DNA from: Streptococcus australis
Lineage (GTDB): Bacteria > Bacillota > Bacilli > Lactobacillales > Streptococcaceae
DNA length: 64,000 nucleotides
Direction: 5' to 3'
Assembly: GCF_003943615.1 (NCBI RefSeq)
Contig: NZ_RJPZ01000002.1
Location: 222,486 to 286,485 of the forward strand
The notes beneath the pieces were generated by a model that worked only from the letters and a program-made list of their open reading frames with translations, was not told the origin of the DNA and searched no databases. The stretch's first letter is position 1; each line of letters opens with the position of its first letter. The translations under genes were made by a program, and so were the position numbers. Positions 26,714 through 37,253 of the stretch are shown here, piece by piece.

Positions 26714-27777
26714 GCATTACTCCCTTCTTTTAAGACACGCACAGAAACACCTGCTGCTTGTAGATCCCGCTGTGCTGCAGATAGATTCGTTGTTTCACCA
26801 GTGAGGATAACAACCAACTCACCAACAGGGGTGTGATCCAAAATTTCAATATTTCCGTGTAGAATATTTGCAGACACTTGGTACTGTTTATAAATATCGT
26901 TGATAATCGCTGTGTCTGTCACCGAACCAGAATATTTCAAATGAGCTAAAACAGAATCCGCTGGCAATTTCTTAACAATTTGTTGCTGGTTGATTTTCAC
27001 CATGGCTTCATCGATCCCTGTTGCAGTTGTGATGAAGTCTTGTGTCAATTCATTCTTAGGATTAGAGAAGATGTCTAAAACAGACCCCTCTTCAATCAAT
27101 TCACCATTTTGCATGACAGCTACTCGATTGGCAATGTCTTTGACAATTTGCATTTCATGGGTGATCAAGACCACTGTCAAGCCCAACTTCTGGTTCAGCT
27201 CTTGTAGAAGAGCAAGGATTTGTTTGGTCGTTTTTGGATCTAGGGCTGATGTTGACTCGTCAGAAATCAAGATTTTTGGATCGTTAGCAAGAGCACGCGC
27301 AATCGCTACCCGTTGCTTTTGACCACCAGATAATTGAGCCGGATAGTTGTCTGCCCGATCTGACAGCCCAACTAGGTCCAACAACTTGGCTACTTTTTCA
27401 GCCTTTTGTTCTTTAGATAAGTTTGAATGTTTGAGGGCAAAAGCCACGTTTTCAGCAGCGGTCATTTGGGCCATTAGATTGAAATGTTGGAAAATCATAC
27501 CAATGTCCCGACGTTTTTGGCGTAAAGCAGCCGCATTTAGGGTCACCTGATCTTGATAGATGACATCCCCATCTACGGTGATCGTTCCCGCTGTTGGTAC
27601 TTGCAAGAGATTGATGACCCGTACAAGAGTTGATTTCCCTGCTCCAGAATAACCAACGATTCCGTAAATATCCCCTTCATTGATATGAATAGTTACATCC
27701 TTTACAGCTGAAATTTCACGTTTTTTCTGATGAAAGGTAACATCGATATGGTCCAATTTGATAATTTCTTTACTCAT
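26710..27777 (-). CDS. metN: Methionine ABC transporter ATP-binding protein MetN
   Basis: A 355-residue ATPase with Walker [10 protein letters not shown] (residues 43-51), signature [15 protein letters not shown] and Walker B ILISDEST. The C-terminal NIL domain (about 270-350) senses methionine and inhibits transport when it is bound. It overlaps the upstream M20 peptidase gene by 8 bp and metI by 4 bp, so translation is coupled across the operon. Confidence 0.95.
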   Translation of the reverse strand: MSKEIIKLDHIDVTFHQKKREISAVKDVTIHINEGDIYGIVGYSGAGKSTLVRVINLLQVPTAGTITVDGDVIYQDQVTLNAAALRQKRRDIGMIFQHFNLMAQMTAAENVAFALKHSNLSKEQKAEKVAKLLDLVGLSDRADNYPAQLSGGQKQRVAIARALANDPKILISDESTSALDPKTTKQILALLQELNQKLGLTVVLITHEMQIVKDIANRVAVMQNGELIEEGSVLDIFSNPKNELTQDFITTATGIDEAMVKINQQQIVKKLPADSVLAHLKYSGSVTDTAIINDIYKQYQVSANILHGNIEILDHTPVGELVVILTGETTNLSAAQRDLQAAGVSVRVLKEGSNA

Positions 27778-29146
27778 AACTTGTGATTAACTCCTTAATT
27801 AATTCAATATGGGTATAGTAGTCAGCAATTTTCACATTCTCATCCCCACCATGATCTCGACTATTGGCATTTCCGATTCCAAAGGCAGCCATTGGAACTT
27901 GCAAGGCCTCAAAGACCGTATGCATGGGACCAGTGCCTGCAGTTGTTGGAAGGACACAGACCCCTTCTGGATAAAAGCGTTTGGCCAGATCAATGACATT
28001 GAGAATGGAAGGTGCACTCATATCACTCCGATAACTCATTTCTCCTAGTGTATAGACGAGATCAATCTTCTCAAAGCCATTTTTATCCAACTGAGCACGA
28101 ATCAATTCTAAGACTTGTTTGGGTTCCAAGCCAGGCACCAATCGAACTTCCATCTTGGCTCGAGCTTCTGCAGGTAGTATGGTCTTGACTCCTTGGCCCT
28201 GATAGCCTGTTCCCAAACCTTCAATGTTCATGGCTGGTTCAAAATAAAATCGTTTCAAGAACTCACTGCGTTCCTCTTTCAAGATAGGCAATTGAAGATT
28301 GTAAATCTCAGTCACATCGTCTGCTGTCTTATTGGCATAGCGGTCAATCAAGGCTAGTTCCCGCTCGTTAGGCTCCTCAATCAAATCATAGAGGCCATCC
28401 ACCAAGATGCGACCGTCTTTATCCCGAAGACTGGACAAAGCATTGAGCAGATACCAGGATGCTGACTCCACCACTCCACCATAGCTGGAATGGATATCCA
28501 CATCTGCACTTTTGACCACCATGTCAAAGGTAACAATCCCCTTGTTTCCACCTGAGATTTCCAGTTCTCCTTGTTGGTTACGGGTCCCTTGTTCCCAGAC
28601 TAAGAGGTCTGCCCCACGCAAGTGTTTTTTGTGCTTGGCTAGATACTTGTCTAGATCCGTTGAGGCAGATTCTTCTGCCCCTTCGATGATAAAGGTAATG
28701 TTAACCGGAAGGTCGCCATTCTCACGGATATATTTCCGAATAGCGGTCAAGCGTGCGGTAATATGACCCTTGTCGTCATCTACCCCTCGACCATACATGG
28801 TCCCATAATGGACCGAAAGCGTGAAGGGATCACTTGTCCAAGGCTGGTCGCCATCTGCTGGAACTGTATCGTAATGGTTGTAGAAAATGATGGTCTTCGC
28901 ATCCGGATTGGGTGAAACAAATTTAGCAATAATAAATGGCGCTGTATAAGTGTCATCAACAGTCACCTTAGCCCCCGCAGCTGTGAAGATTTCTCCCAAG
29001 TAAGTCGCCACTTCTTTTAAACCAATCTGCTGGGCAAAGATGGAGCGCTTGGAGATGAGAGTCCTCAGGACTTCAAAATAATGCTGAGCGACCTCATCAT
29101 TTTCAAATTTGCGTATTTGTTCTGTCTCTCTTGGATTCGACATCAT
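27770..29146 (-). CDS. M20/M25/M40 family metallo-hydrolase (dipeptidase/deacylase type)
   Basis: A 458-residue two-zinc hydrolase. It has the metal motifs [19 protein letters not shown] and EGAEES, and a C-terminal [16 protein letters not shown] where the last His ligand lies. It belongs to the ArgE/DapE/CPG2 group and is likely to free amino acids from peptides or N-acyl forms. Its place between metQ and metN suggests it releases methionine from imported or cytosolic conjugates; the same order occurs in pneumococcus as I remember it. Confidence 0.88.
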   Translation of the reverse strand: MMSNPRETEQIRKFENDEVAQHYFEVLRTLISKRSIFAQQIGLKEVATYLGEIFTAAGAKVTVDDTYTAPFIIAKFVSPNPDAKTIIFYNHYDTVPADGDQPWTSDPFTLSVHYGTMYGRGVDDDKGHITARLTAIRKYIRENGDLPVNITFIIEGAEESASTDLDKYLAKHKKHLRGADLLVWEQGTRNQQGELEISGGNKGIVTFDMVVKSADVDIHSSYGGVVESASWYLLNALSSLRDKDGRILVDGLYDLIEEPNERELALIDRYANKTADDVTEIYNLQLPILKEERSEFLKRFYFEPAMNIEGLGTGYQGQGVKTILPAEARAKMEVRLVPGLEPKQVLELIRAQLDKNGFEKIDLVYTLGEMSYRSDMSAPSILNVIDLAKRFYPEGVCVLPTTAGTGPMHTVFEALQVPMAAFGIGNANSRDHGGDENVKIADYYTHIELIKELITSYE

Positions 29147-29167
29147 TTCCTCCTACTATACACGATA

Positions 29168-29195
29168 AGAGGTAGAGAAAAACTTCTCCACCTCT
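29168..29195 (-). other. Stable intergenic hairpin between metQ and the M20 gene
   Basis: AGAGGTAGAGAA and TTCTCCACCTCT form a 12-bp stem with one wobble and an AAAC loop. There is no T-run, so it is more likely an mRNA 3'-end stabiliser or partial terminator that raises MetQ over the other subunits. Confidence 0.5.
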
Positions 29196-29211
29196 CTATT
29201 CATCCTCTTGA

Positions 29212-30084
29212 TTACCAAACTGGTTGGTCCATACCGTCTGAAGATTTTTCAATCACTTTCTTCACGTTATCAGTATGGTAGGCTTTGATAATAGCTTCGA
29301 TTGCTTTCGCTTTATCAGATGATTTCCAATCTTTCTTAGTTGCAATCAAGTTATACCATTGTTTAGAGTTGCTGTTTGCTTTTTCTACAAAGAGAGCTTT
29401 CTTGTAATCAATGCCTGCTTCACGAACAAAGGTGTTATTGATGATCGCTGCATCAACTGATGGAAGTGAAGAAGCTGTTTGAGAAGCGTCCAACTCAGAA
29501 ATTGTCAAGTTCTTTGGATTGTCTTTGATGTTGCTGATGGTAGCCAATTCCCCATCTTTTGTATCCAACTTGATCAAACCAGCTGATTCCAATACATACA
29601 AGGCACGGCTTTCGTTTGTTGGGTCGTTTGGTACTGCAATCGTTCCTTTTTCAGGAATGTCTTTCACATCTGTGTATTTATTTTTTCCATCTTTTGTACC
29701 AGAGTAAAGACGGATTGGTGCAATGTACGTATCTGCTACAGAAACTAGGTCTGCGCTGTTTTCTTTGTTCCAGTTTTCAAGATAGTTGTAATGTTGGAAA
29801 GCATTGATATCCACATCCCCATCACGAACAGCTTGGTTTGGTTGTGAGTAGTCTGTAAACTGAGTGAATTCCAATTTGATGTTTGCTTTTGCATCATCTA
29901 AGTTCTTTTGCACTTCTTTCCAACGAGCTTCTTCTGTATCACTTAAGTTCATCACCCCAACTTTAACAGTTGTCACACCATCTTTATCAGATGATTTAGA
30001 TGATTTTGAAGAACCACATGCTGCTAAAGCAAATGTTGCAACGGTAGCAAGAGCTGCTACTCCAAAAAATTTTGTTAATTTCAT
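29212..30084 (-). CDS. metQ: Methionine ABC transporter substrate-binding lipoprotein MetQ
   Basis: A 290-residue NlpA-family lipoprotein with an N-terminal signal peptide and lipobox LAAC (Cys23). After a Ser/Lys-rich linker the binding domain shows VKVGVMNLSDTEEARW, QFTDYSQPNQAV and NAFQHYNYLE, typical of MetQ. It is anchored outside the membrane and delivers methionine to MetNI. It is 33 bp downstream of a second binding lipoprotein gene. Confidence 0.94.
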   Translation of the reverse strand: MKLTKFFGVAALATVATFALAACGSSKSSKSSDKDGVTTVKVGVMNLSDTEEARWKEVQKNLDDAKANIKLEFTQFTDYSQPNQAVRDGDVDINAFQHYNYLENWNKENSADLVSVADTYIAPIRLYSGTKDGKNKYTDVKDIPEKGTIAVPNDPTNESRALYVLESAGLIKLDTKDGELATISNIKDNPKNLTISELDASQTASSLPSVDAAIINNTFVREAGIDYKKALFVEKANSNSKQWYNLIATKKDWKSSDKAKAIEAIIKAYHTDNVKKVIEKSSDGMDQPVW

Positions 30085-30117
30085 GATCTTTTCTCCTTAT
30101 AATGTTTTTAAATAACC

Positions 30118-30945
30118 TTATTTAATATCAGAAGCTTCTGGAAGGAAAGTTCCACCGAAGTACTTCTTAGACAATTTTTCAAGTGTCCCATCTTCGTACA
30201 ATTCTTTGATCCGTTTGTTGACGAAGGTTTCCAATTCTTTCTCACCTTTGGCAAGGATTGGGTATACGTATGGTTGTTGATCGCTTGGTAGTTCAATGAC
30301 CTCCAAGTTATCCAAGCCTTGGTCCTTGATGATGGCCTCAACTGTCAAGCGTTCAAAAATCTTATAATCTGAACGTCCATCACTCAAATTCGCAAGAATA
30401 GATTGGATAGTACCATCTGTATATTTGAGCTCTGTTGGATTATCCTTATGCTCTTCATTGTAGGCTTCCAACTGTTTCGCTGTAGATGTTCCTTGGATGA
30501 CCTCTGTAGACTTGCCACCGATATCATCTAATGACTTGATGCCTGATCCTTTTTTTACCACTAAGACCACTGGGTTCTTTGCGTAAGGATTTGGATACAA
30601 GTATTTTTCTGCACGTTTTTTATCGTAGCTAAGGTTGCTGACACCGATTTGGTAACGATCACCGTCTAAGCCCGCAAAGATAGAAGACCACTCCGTCTTA
30701 TTAAAGTTGACTTCATACTTATCTGATCCTTTGAAGATTTCACGCATGACTTCGATTTCGTAACCAGTCAATTCCCCATCCTTATCATAAGTGAAGGGTT
30801 TGGTTGTTCCAACCGTTGCGACTTCAATAGTCCGTTTTCCACTTGATTTACTTGATGACTTTGATGAGCAGGCTACCAAAGTCCCAACTGCTGCTAAGCC
30901 CACAAGGCTCAAACCAACATATTTGATGAATTTATTCAATTTCAT
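30118..30945 (-). CDS. Amino-acid ABC transporter substrate-binding lipoprotein (SBP family 3)
   Basis: A 275-residue lipoprotein with signal peptide and lipobox LVAC (Cys26). The family 3 binding fold shows [21 protein letters not shown] and [18 protein letters not shown]. It may bind cystine, cysteine or another polar amino acid. No permease of its own is nearby. In pneumococcus a similar protein (AatB, as I remember it) precedes metQ. It is the first gene of the methionine operon here. Confidence 0.85.
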   Translation of the reverse strand: MKLNKFIKYVGLSLVGLAAVGTLVACSSKSSSKSSGKRTIEVATVGTTKPFTYDKDGELTGYEIEVMREIFKGSDKYEVNFNKTEWSSIFAGLDGDRYQIGVSNLSYDKKRAEKYLYPNPYAKNPVVLVVKKGSGIKSLDDIGGKSTEVIQGTSTAKQLEAYNEEHKDNPTELKYTDGTIQSILANLSDGRSDYKIFERLTVEAIIKDQGLDNLEVIELPSDQQPYVYPILAKGEKELETFVNKRIKELYEDGTLEKLSKKYFGGTFLPEASDIK

Positions 30946-31048
30946 TTGTTCTCCTTTTCACTAAAATTGTTTATTCCTCTGTAAAAAAACAGCTTTTTCC
31001 ATCATATCAAAATTCCTAGCTCTTGGGTATTATATTTTCTTTATGGAG

Positions 31049-31069
31049 GTGATAGGTTTTATCTATCAC
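31049..31069. promoter_or_regulatory. Palindrome resembling a streptococcal MET-box
   Basis: GTGATAG and CTATCAC are perfect 7-bp arms around a 7-nt AT-rich loop. The spaced ATAG...CTAT arms resemble the MetR/MtaR box (TATAGTTTnAAACTATA). It lies about 100 bp upstream of the methionine operon and 4 bp after the amidohydrolase stop, so it could also act as a weak terminator. Confidence 0.45.
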
Positions 31070-31072
31070 GGC

Positions 31073-32215
31073 TCATTTGCTTGAAAATTTTTCCAGCAAA
31101 GCGAGGGCATTTTCTACGTAATATGGAACCGATACTGCAAAAGCAGCATCATCTATGACCATGCTATCATGGTGGAGATCCGGTGCATCCGGTGCACCAT
31201 TCGATCCAATAAAAGCAAAAACCCCTGGGATTTTCTCCTGATAAAAGGCGAAATCTTCACCCGCTGTCGATGGCTGAGCCTCTACAACTTCTGCAAAAGA
31301 CTTAGACCAGCGAAAGACTTTTTTAGCCAAGGCCTTATCATTATAGGTGACCGGGGGCGTCTTGCCCCATTCAAACTGGACCATGACTCCTGTACTATTG
31401 GAGATTTGCTCGATCACGCGAATGAAATCCGCCTTGAGACGTTTCTGGAGATCCGGATTAAAGGTTCGAATGGTTCCTTCAAAGTAACCAGACTTGGGTA
31501 GAACATTCCAGGTTGAACCAGCTTCGATATGCGTTACAGATAGGACGGCTGTTTCAAATGGCGAAACCGTACGAGAGACCAAGGTTTGCAACTGCTGGAC
31601 CATACTTGTGATTGCTACAACAGTGTCCAAACCAAGATCCGGTCGAGCTGCATGACTGCTCACCCCAGCGACAGTCACCTTGAATTTTTCAACCCCTGCC
31701 ATCATAGCTCCTGGACGCAAGGCCAACTGACCCGCAGGCAATGACGGCATGTTGTGAAATCCAAGGATGGCTCGGACATCTTCGAGGAGTCCGGTTGCTA
31801 ATACCGCAGATGCTCCCTCAGAAGTCTCTTCAGCCGGCTGAAAGATCAACCGAATCGTTCCCTTTAGGTCCGCTTCCATACCTTTTAGGACTTCTGCAGC
31901 CCCTAAGAGACTGACCTGGTGGAAGTCATGGCCACAGGCATGCATGACACCAGGTTTTTGACTTTGGTAGTCGAGACCCGTGTTCTCCTGAATTGGGAGG
32001 GCATCAATATCTGCTCGCAGGGCAATGACTGGCTTACCGCTACCAATTTCAGCAATCAGGCCGGTTTTTAATCCACTGTTTAAAATGCGTACACCAAGCT
32101 TTTCCAAATAGGCTTTGAGATAAGCTGTGGTTTGGTATTCTTGTCCAGATAACTCTGGATGCTGATGCACATAATGCCGAATGGGCACTAGATGATCATA
32201 GGAAAATGAAACCAT
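31073..32215 (-). CDS. M20 family amidohydrolase (N-acyl amino acid hydrolase type)
   Basis: A 380-residue metallo-amidohydrolase of the hippurate hydrolase / N-acetyl-diaminopimelate deacetylase group. It has VHQHPELSGQE, ALRADIDALPIQE, MHACGHDFH (metal Cys/His), FQPAEETSEGA and a C-terminal AGEDFAFY. It removes acyl groups from an amino acid; which one is unknown. Start at 32215 after AAAGGGGA; an upstream ATG has no ribosome site. It lies just upstream of the methionine uptake operon. Confidence 0.87.
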   Translation of the reverse strand: MVSFSYDHLVPIRHYVHQHPELSGQEYQTTAYLKAYLEKLGVRILNSGLKTGLIAEIGSGKPVIALRADIDALPIQENTGLDYQSQKPGVMHACGHDFHQVSLLGAAEVLKGMEADLKGTIRLIFQPAEETSEGASAVLATGLLEDVRAILGFHNMPSLPAGQLALRPGAMMAGVEKFKVTVAGVSSHAARPDLGLDTVVAITSMVQQLQTLVSRTVSPFETAVLSVTHIEAGSTWNVLPKSGYFEGTIRTFNPDLQKRLKADFIRVIEQISNSTGVMVQFEWGKTPPVTYNDKALAKKVFRWSKSFAEVVEAQPSTAGEDFAFYQEKIPGVFAFIGSNGAPDAPDLHHDSMVIDDAAFAVSVPYYVENALALLEKFSSK

Positions 32216-32365
32216 TTCTCGTCCCCTTTCTAGCATAGTTCTATTCTATCACTGTGATCTCTATTCGTCTAATTCCTATTTTTTTCTCTCAGTTATAGCC
32301 AGGGACTATATCATTATTTTTGGGACCTCTGCCGTCCTTTCTAAAAAGTCGAACCGCAAGAAAAA

Positions 32366-32541
32366 AGAGGCTGGGACAAAAGTCCTAGTCTCTCAATTGT
32401 CTTTGGATTGTCGAGCAAGACGCAGTGGTTGAGTGGGCTCTACTACGCTGATTTCATCAGCTTTTACAGCCCTACTCAACTGTGCGGAGGTGGGACGACG
32501 AAATCGAATTCTAACGAATGACCGATTTCTGTCCCACTCTC
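32366..32541 (+). repeat. 176-bp three-hairpin repeat, copy 3
   Basis: It lies between the start of the amidohydrolase gene and the 3' end of yebC (both minus strand) and ends 9 bp before the yebC stop. It differs from copy 4 at only a few bases. It fills half of the 335-bp gap; no gene is seen in the rest. Confidence 0.95.
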
Positions 32542-32550
32542 CTATTTCTA

Positions 32551-33267
32551 TTAGAATCCATCCACGTTGGTGTAGATTTTTTGAACATCTTCGTCGTCTT
32601 CAAGAACACTGTAGAGTTTTTCAAAGGTCTCCAAGTCTTCACCTGACAATTCCACTTCAGACTGAGGAATCATCTCAAGTTCAGTCACTTGGAATTCTTC
32701 AATACCTGATTCACGCAAAGCAACGATAGCCTTGTGAAGGTCAGTTGGAGCTGTGTAAACAGTGATGCTTCCTTCTTCTGCTTCAACATCATCTACATCC
32801 ACATCTGCTTCCAACAACAGCTCAAAGATGGCATCCGCATCATCACCCGCAAATACGATGACACCCTTGTTATCAAAGAGGTAAGATACAGAACCTGAAG
32901 CTCCCATGTTTCCACCGTTTTTACCAAAAGCAGCACGGACATTGGCAGCTGTACGGTTAACGTTTGACGTCAAGGTATCAACGATCAACATTGAACCATT
33001 TGGCCCAAATCCTTCATAACGTCCTTCTGTAAAGGTTTCGTCTGTATTTCCTTTTGCCTTATCAATCGCTTTATCAATTACGTGCTTTGGCACTTGCGCT
33101 TGTTTGGCACGGTCGATAACGAATTTCAAAGCAGTATTCAATTCTGGATCTGGTTCACCCTTTTTAGCGGCTACATAGATCTCTACACCAAATTTGGCAT
33201 ATACTTTTGAGTTGGCACCATCTTTGGCAGTTTTTTTGGCTACAATATTGGCCCATTTACGTCCCAT
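32551..33267 (-). CDS. YebC/PmpR family regulatory protein
   Basis: A 238-residue protein of the TACO1/YebC family with the invariant [20 protein letters not shown] start (YeeN-type as in streptococci) and [19 protein letters not shown]. Members were annotated as transcription regulators, and some help ribosomes pass proline stretches. No DNA-binding motif is obvious. It is preceded by TATAAT on its strand and followed by repeat copy 3 as likely terminator. Confidence 0.92.
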   Translation of the reverse strand: MGRKWANIVAKKTAKDGANSKVYAKFGVEIYVAAKKGEPDPELNTALKFVIDRAKQAQVPKHVIDKAIDKAKGNTDETFTEGRYEGFGPNGSMLIVDTLTSNVNRTAANVRAAFGKNGGNMGASGSVSYLFDNKGVIVFAGDDADAIFELLLEADVDVDDVEAEEGSITVYTAPTDLHKAIVALRESGIEEFQVTELEMIPQSEVELSGEDLETFEKLYSVLEDDEDVQKIYTNVDGF

Positions 33268-33388
33268 GAGGATTCTCCTTGTGTTTGGTTCATATTATTT
33301 TCAATCTTTTATATTATATCACAAATCATAAGACTTGGAAGAGTTTTTTACGCATCATCCTGGATGGAACTACTCTACCAAGCATCTT

Positions 33389-34486
33389 TTATTCATCTCT
33401 TACTCTCACCGGCACCCGACCCCAGGTTTGTTCCGGTAGTTGGGGATGGCCCAATTGATAGACTTGGTCTGCTTGCTGGGTCAAGGCATCCCAAGCTTCC
33501 TTACCAATCCGCGTTACCAAGTCCACTTGACCTTTTAGTGACTTGAGGTGAGCTTGGCCTTTTGCGGAAAATCCTAAGACATGAATGGCATCGGGCGATT
33601 CTTGATCCATCGCCCCTACCAAGATATAAGTCAAAATGCGACGGACACGCGCCTTGGTATAGCGCTTGGTTGCCACTTTCTCCACCAAGTCTTCCACAGA
33701 ACTCGCGCTTCGAATGGCATCCCTTATCCGATTAGCCAACTCTTCATTGACCTGAAAAATCTGTGTCAGATCCGGATGGGTTAGGATTTGATAACGGAGC
33801 AATTGATAGTAATCCTCCCAAGATACCTTTGGAGCCGACTGAAAGAGTTGGCTATTGGGCATGAACTGATCCACAAAAGCGTGGTCCTCTTTATGAAGAC
33901 GAAGGCTGGTGGCAGAAGCATAGGCCACCTCTTTTTCTTCTGAATGGTAGCCCGCACCTTGACGTTGGATAGGCTTGAGCGCAATCCCCTTCCCAGCACA
34001 AGCCTTGGCATAAGCCAAGCCCAGGATATGGTTGGGAGTATCCCCTGTGAACTCCACTCCAGCAAAGCTTTCCCACATTTTTTGGGTCTTCTGTGGATAG
34101 GATAAATCATCAGGAAGGCTTCGCAAGAAAGCTTCCATTTCCACTTCTTTCTCAGAGTAAATAGTTGCAATCGCTTGGTAATCTAAGACCTCTTCTGTCC
34201 CAAAGGTCAATTGGTCGATTCCCAGACGGGACAAGATCTCTACCGCTCCCTTGGCAAAATGATCAGCCGACTGAACAGCCACGAGAAAGGGGAGCTCGAC
34301 CACCAGGTCTGCTCCATTTTCCAAAGCCATCTGCGCGCGAATCCACTTGTCTACAATGGTAGGCTCGCCACGTTGAACAAAATTCCCAGACATGGCAATA
34401 ATTTTCAGCCCTTCTGCCTGTTCCAGCAGGAACTTATGGCCATTGTGAAAAGGATTAAATTCTGCAATAATTCCTGTGATGGTCAT
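33389..34486 (-). CDS. tmcAL: tRNA(Met) cytidine acetate ligase TmcAL
   Basis: A 365-residue YlbM/TmcAL family nucleotidyltransferase. It uses acetate and ATP to form N4-acetylcytidine at C34 of elongator tRNA-Met. The N-terminal [19 protein letters not shown] has the HIGH-like nucleotidylyl motif; [17 protein letters not shown] and TFGTEE follow. GGAGGATATC precedes the ATG. In related genomes, as I remember it, this gene neighbours the methyltransferase at 36305, from which it is now separated by an AT-rich ATPase gene. Confidence 0.92.
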   Translation of the reverse strand: MTITGIIAEFNPFHNGHKFLLEQAEGLKIIAMSGNFVQRGEPTIVDKWIRAQMALENGADLVVELPFLVAVQSADHFAKGAVEILSRLGIDQLTFGTEEVLDYQAIATIYSEKEVEMEAFLRSLPDDLSYPQKTQKMWESFAGVEFTGDTPNHILGLAYAKACAGKGIALKPIQRQGAGYHSEEKEVAYASATSLRLHKEDHAFVDQFMPNSQLFQSAPKVSWEDYYQLLRYQILTHPDLTQIFQVNEELANRIRDAIRSASSVEDLVEKVATKRYTKARVRRILTYILVGAMDQESPDAIHVLGFSAKGQAHLKSLKGQVDLVTRIGKEAWDALTQQADQVYQLGHPQLPEQTWGRVPVRVRDE

Positions 34487-34508
34487 GATATCCTCCTGTT
34501 TTTTACAT

Positions 34509-36272
34509 CTATATTTCTATGCCATCAATAATATCTAAAAATAAATTCTCAATATCCTTATGCACTTCCTCTCTATTTATTTCTTCAAATATAATTTTAT
34601 CTGTGCAACTTTGATGATACTCTTCATTAATAAATTTATAAATTTTACTTTTTAAATCTTTACCATTAATCATCGAAATCTTATTTTCTAAACTAACTTT
34701 CCATCGATTATCAAATAATTCCTGACATTTAGAATTCTTCTTTGACGCTTCCCACTTAGAATCTAATTCTTTACCATCCCCCGTTCCATGAGAAAACACC
34801 TTATTATAGAATTTTTCTGATGTCTCTTTTCGAAAAGTTTCACAAATTTTTTCTAATTCTTGATAAAACTTATCTCTATCTTGCCCTTTTGATACCCTAA
34901 ATAAAACCTCCGGAATCAAAATATAATTTTCTATTTCTTTTTTAGCCCAAATATGTAACTTTAGACGATTTTTATCTTCTGCTTTTTCTTTTATTGAACT
35001 CAAATACGAATCTGGATAATAATCTCTATCCAATACTCCAATTATACTAATCTCACTATCAATACTATTTAAAAAATCAGCTACTTTAAAGTATTTTTCA
35101 AGATTCGAAAAACCATCTATTTTTATAGAAAATATATGATCAATTGAAAAATCACTCTCCGGATATAACTTATCAAAAAACTTCTTTAAATACCTCATAT
35201 CATCACCTTCAAGAAATAGTAATTTCTTATACGTAAACAAACGTATCAAAGACATATTTTGAATACTTCCGATTTCATCTACCACTTTTTGAACAGCAGG
35301 TAACTCATTTGTGTACTTCAAATTTTTCTTTTTATTACTAACATTTAAAATATTCTCTGAATCGACTTCAGAAATAATTTCTATTGAATGAGTCGCAATA
35401 ATCACTTGTTGAAAATTTCTACGAACATATTTCAATAATTTTCGTTGTAAATCGGGGTGCATATACACATCTGGCTCATCTAAAATAACCGTCGTTATAC
35501 CTTTGTTTTTTGATTTAGTAACAAACCACATCATTTGTAACCACATTTGAAGTCCATTACCAACATACCCTAATTCTGTCATAAAATCATTCTCTCCTAC
35601 AACTAAAGAAACCAAAGTATTATCTGAAGAGTGGTCAAGTTTTGGAGGATTTATTTGCAGATTTTTCCATGTTTGCTTTATTAATGAAGAAAATTCATTA
35701 AATACTTTTTCATCATTAGTCATTTCCAAATAAATCTCGTTTCTGAAGTGCAATGATGATAAATATGTATCTTTATCTTTCCTTACTGTTTCTTCCGACA
35801 AATATTTTTCAATTTTTCTTAACGGACCTATTTGAGGTAAAATATTTAACTTAGGAAATCCAGAACTGTTAAAAGTATTTTTATTAGTAATAATTTTACC
35901 ATTCGAGTCATAAACAAGTGCAAATATTAAGCCATCATAGAAATGAACTACAATTTTATAGCCATCATAAAATCCTGCAGTGAGTTTTGGTTTAGCCCCT
36001 TCGTCATAGTTATGTGGAATCGTACCAGTATTGATTTTTAACATCTTACCATTAACAATAATACATTTAGCTTTTTTAGGGAAATCGCGAGCCAAACCGT
36101 CAGGAATATTTCTAAAAATTGGTTTGGATAAGGCATAAGAAATTATTCTCAATGCTTCAATAATGGTTGATTTCCCTGCATTATTTTTTCCAACTGCAAT
36201 TGTTAAATCTTTAAACTCTAGTTTTGTATCTTTGAAACAACGATAATCTTCTAAATGTAAAAATTTAAGCAT
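34509..36272 (-). CDS. Stand-alone AAA ATPase with TOPRIM-like domain (OLD-type)
   Basis: A 587-residue protein, far more AT-rich than its neighbours. The N-terminal SMC/ABC-like ATPase has Walker [10 protein letters not shown] (28-36), a signature-like [11 protein letters not shown] (236-246), Walker [13 protein letters not shown] (262-273) and switch His in ATHSIEII (293-300). The C-terminal part has TOPRIM-type acidic residues, E355 in LFLEGDD and D415-x-D417 in GVLDRDYY, then KKEIENYIL (444-452) as in DUF4435-type domains. This resembles class 1 OLD nucleases or a fused AriA-AriB of PARIS. No partner gene is adjacent. It is probably an anti-phage or plasmid-interference gene acquired by transfer; the role is inferred. 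Confidence 0.82.
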   Translation of the reverse strand: MLKFLHLEDYRCFKDTKLEFKDLTIAVGKNNAGKSTIIEALRIISYALSKPIFRNIPDGLARDFPKKAKCIIVNGKMLKINTGTIPHNYDEGAKPKLTAGFYDGYKIVVHFYDGLIFALVYDSNGKIITNKNTFNSSGFPKLNILPQIGPLRKIEKYLSEETVRKDKDTYLSSLHFRNEIYLEMTNDEKVFNEFSSLIKQTWKNLQINPPKLDHSSDNTLVSLVVGENDFMTELGYVGNGLQMWLQMMWFVTKSKNKGITTVILDEPDVYMHPDLQRKLLKYVRRNFQQVIIATHSIEIISEVDSENILNVSNKKKNLKYTNELPAVQKVVDEIGSIQNMSLIRLFTYKKLLFLEGDDMRYLKKFFDKLYPESDFSIDHIFSIKIDGFSNLEKYFKVADFLNSIDSEISIIGVLDRDYYPDSYLSSIKEKAEDKNRLKLHIWAKKEIENYILIPEVLFRVSKGQDRDKFYQELEKICETFRKETSEKFYNKVFSHGTGDGKELDSKWEASKKNSKCQELFDNRWKVSLENKISMINGKDLKSKIYKFINEEYHQSCTDKIIFEEINREEVHKDIENLFLDIIDGIEI

Positions 36273-36304
36273 CTAATTTGCATCCTCTTTTCAAATCCAT
36301 AAAA

Positions 36305-37045
36305 TTATTTATTACATACAAAAAACCAACGTTTGCTGGTCTTTGTTGGCTCCTTATCTTCAAAGTCCGCGTAGAGTTTAAAGGATTTAAAGCCAGCCTG
36401 CTCCAGTAAAATATCATAGGTCAAGACTTCGTAGGTGCGCTCTTCATGAACTTCATCGTGACGACTAAAGGAGCCATCCTCCTCTTGGACAAAGAAGGTC
36501 AGCTCATGGACAATCGAGTGAGGAGCTTCATCCTCATAGGTATCCCAGAGCATGGCAAAATCTTCCGCATTTTCATGGTAAGAATAGCCCGGGAAAACTT
36601 CATCCGTCTGGTAGGTCGAATGGACATCAAAAATAAAGATACCATCTTCATTAAGAGCGTTATAGACTTCTTTGAAGACATCTCCCACTTCCACCTCGTC
36701 CTGCATATAGCAGATAGAATCAGAGTAACAGGTCACAAAATCGTAGGTACCCGCTTGCGACAGGTCCAGCATATTGCCCTCGATAAAATCAATCTTTTGC
36801 TTGGCTGAAGCCGCTCTTTTTTCAGCAATTTTCAGCATATCAGCACTCAAGTCTAATCCTGTTACGTCAAAGCCAGCTTGGGAAAAGCGGACAGACTGAA
36901 TCCCTGTCCCACAAGCCAATTCCAGTAATTTTTTCCGATCCTTGCTTTTAGGGAGATGCCGGAGAGAAAAATCCGTCCACAAATCATACAGACTGTCATC
37001 CATGACCGCATCATAGACCGCCGCAAACGTTTCATAAGTCGCCAT
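36305..37045 (-). CDS. Class I SAM-dependent methyltransferase
   Basis: A 246-residue methyltransferase with the SAM motif LLELACGTGIQSVRF (39-53), GLDLSADML and FVTCYSDSICYM. Substrate unknown. It belongs to the rsfS/yqeK/nadD cluster in streptococci, usually just before tmcAL as I remember it. A 208-bp gap with two hairpins separates it from rsfS. Confidence 0.88.
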   Translation of the reverse strand: MATYETFAAVYDAVMDDSLYDLWTDFSLRHLPKSKDRKKLLELACGTGIQSVRFSQAGFDVTGLDLSADMLKIAEKRAASAKQKIDFIEGNMLDLSQAGTYDFVTCYSDSICYMQDEVEVGDVFKEVYNALNEDGIFIFDVHSTYQTDEVFPGYSYHENAEDFAMLWDTYEDEAPHSIVHELTFFVQEEDGSFSRHDEVHEERTYEVLTYDILLEQAGFKSFKLYADFEDKEPTKTSKRWFFVCNK

Positions 37046-37148
37046 AAATCAAGATACAAAGAGCGTTAAAAGCAAAGAGAAAATAGGAAAATTTCTGCCG
37101 TATCGTCAGATACAAAGGAAGTTTATCTTTTTCTCACAGCTTTTAGCT

Positions 37149-37178
37149 CGTGTTCAGTTGACAAATTAACTAAACACG
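37149..37178. other. Inverted repeat upstream of the methyltransferase gene
   Basis: CGTGTTCAGTT and AACTAAACACG form an 11-bp stem with one wobble around an 8-nt loop, about 105 bp before the methyltransferase start. It is an operator or leader structure; no T-run on either side. Confidence 0.45.
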
Positions 37179-37216
37179 ACACCCTATCCTTTCTTTCCAT
37201 AGAATTTCAATTTAAC

Positions 37217-37246
37217 CAACAAAACTCAGTTGCTACCAACTGAGTT
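37217..37246 (-). terminator. Terminator-like hairpin after rsfS
   Basis: AACTCAGTTG-CTAC-CAACTGAGTT is a perfect 10-bp stem. On the minus strand TTTTG follows. It lies 8 bp past the rsfS stop. Confidence 0.75.
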
Positions 37247-37253
37247 TAGCTGC

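Noticed and set aside
25410..31072. SAM riboswitch or T-box in front of the methionine genes
   Set aside because: The gaps are too short or lack the conserved riboswitch cores; only simple palindromes are seen.
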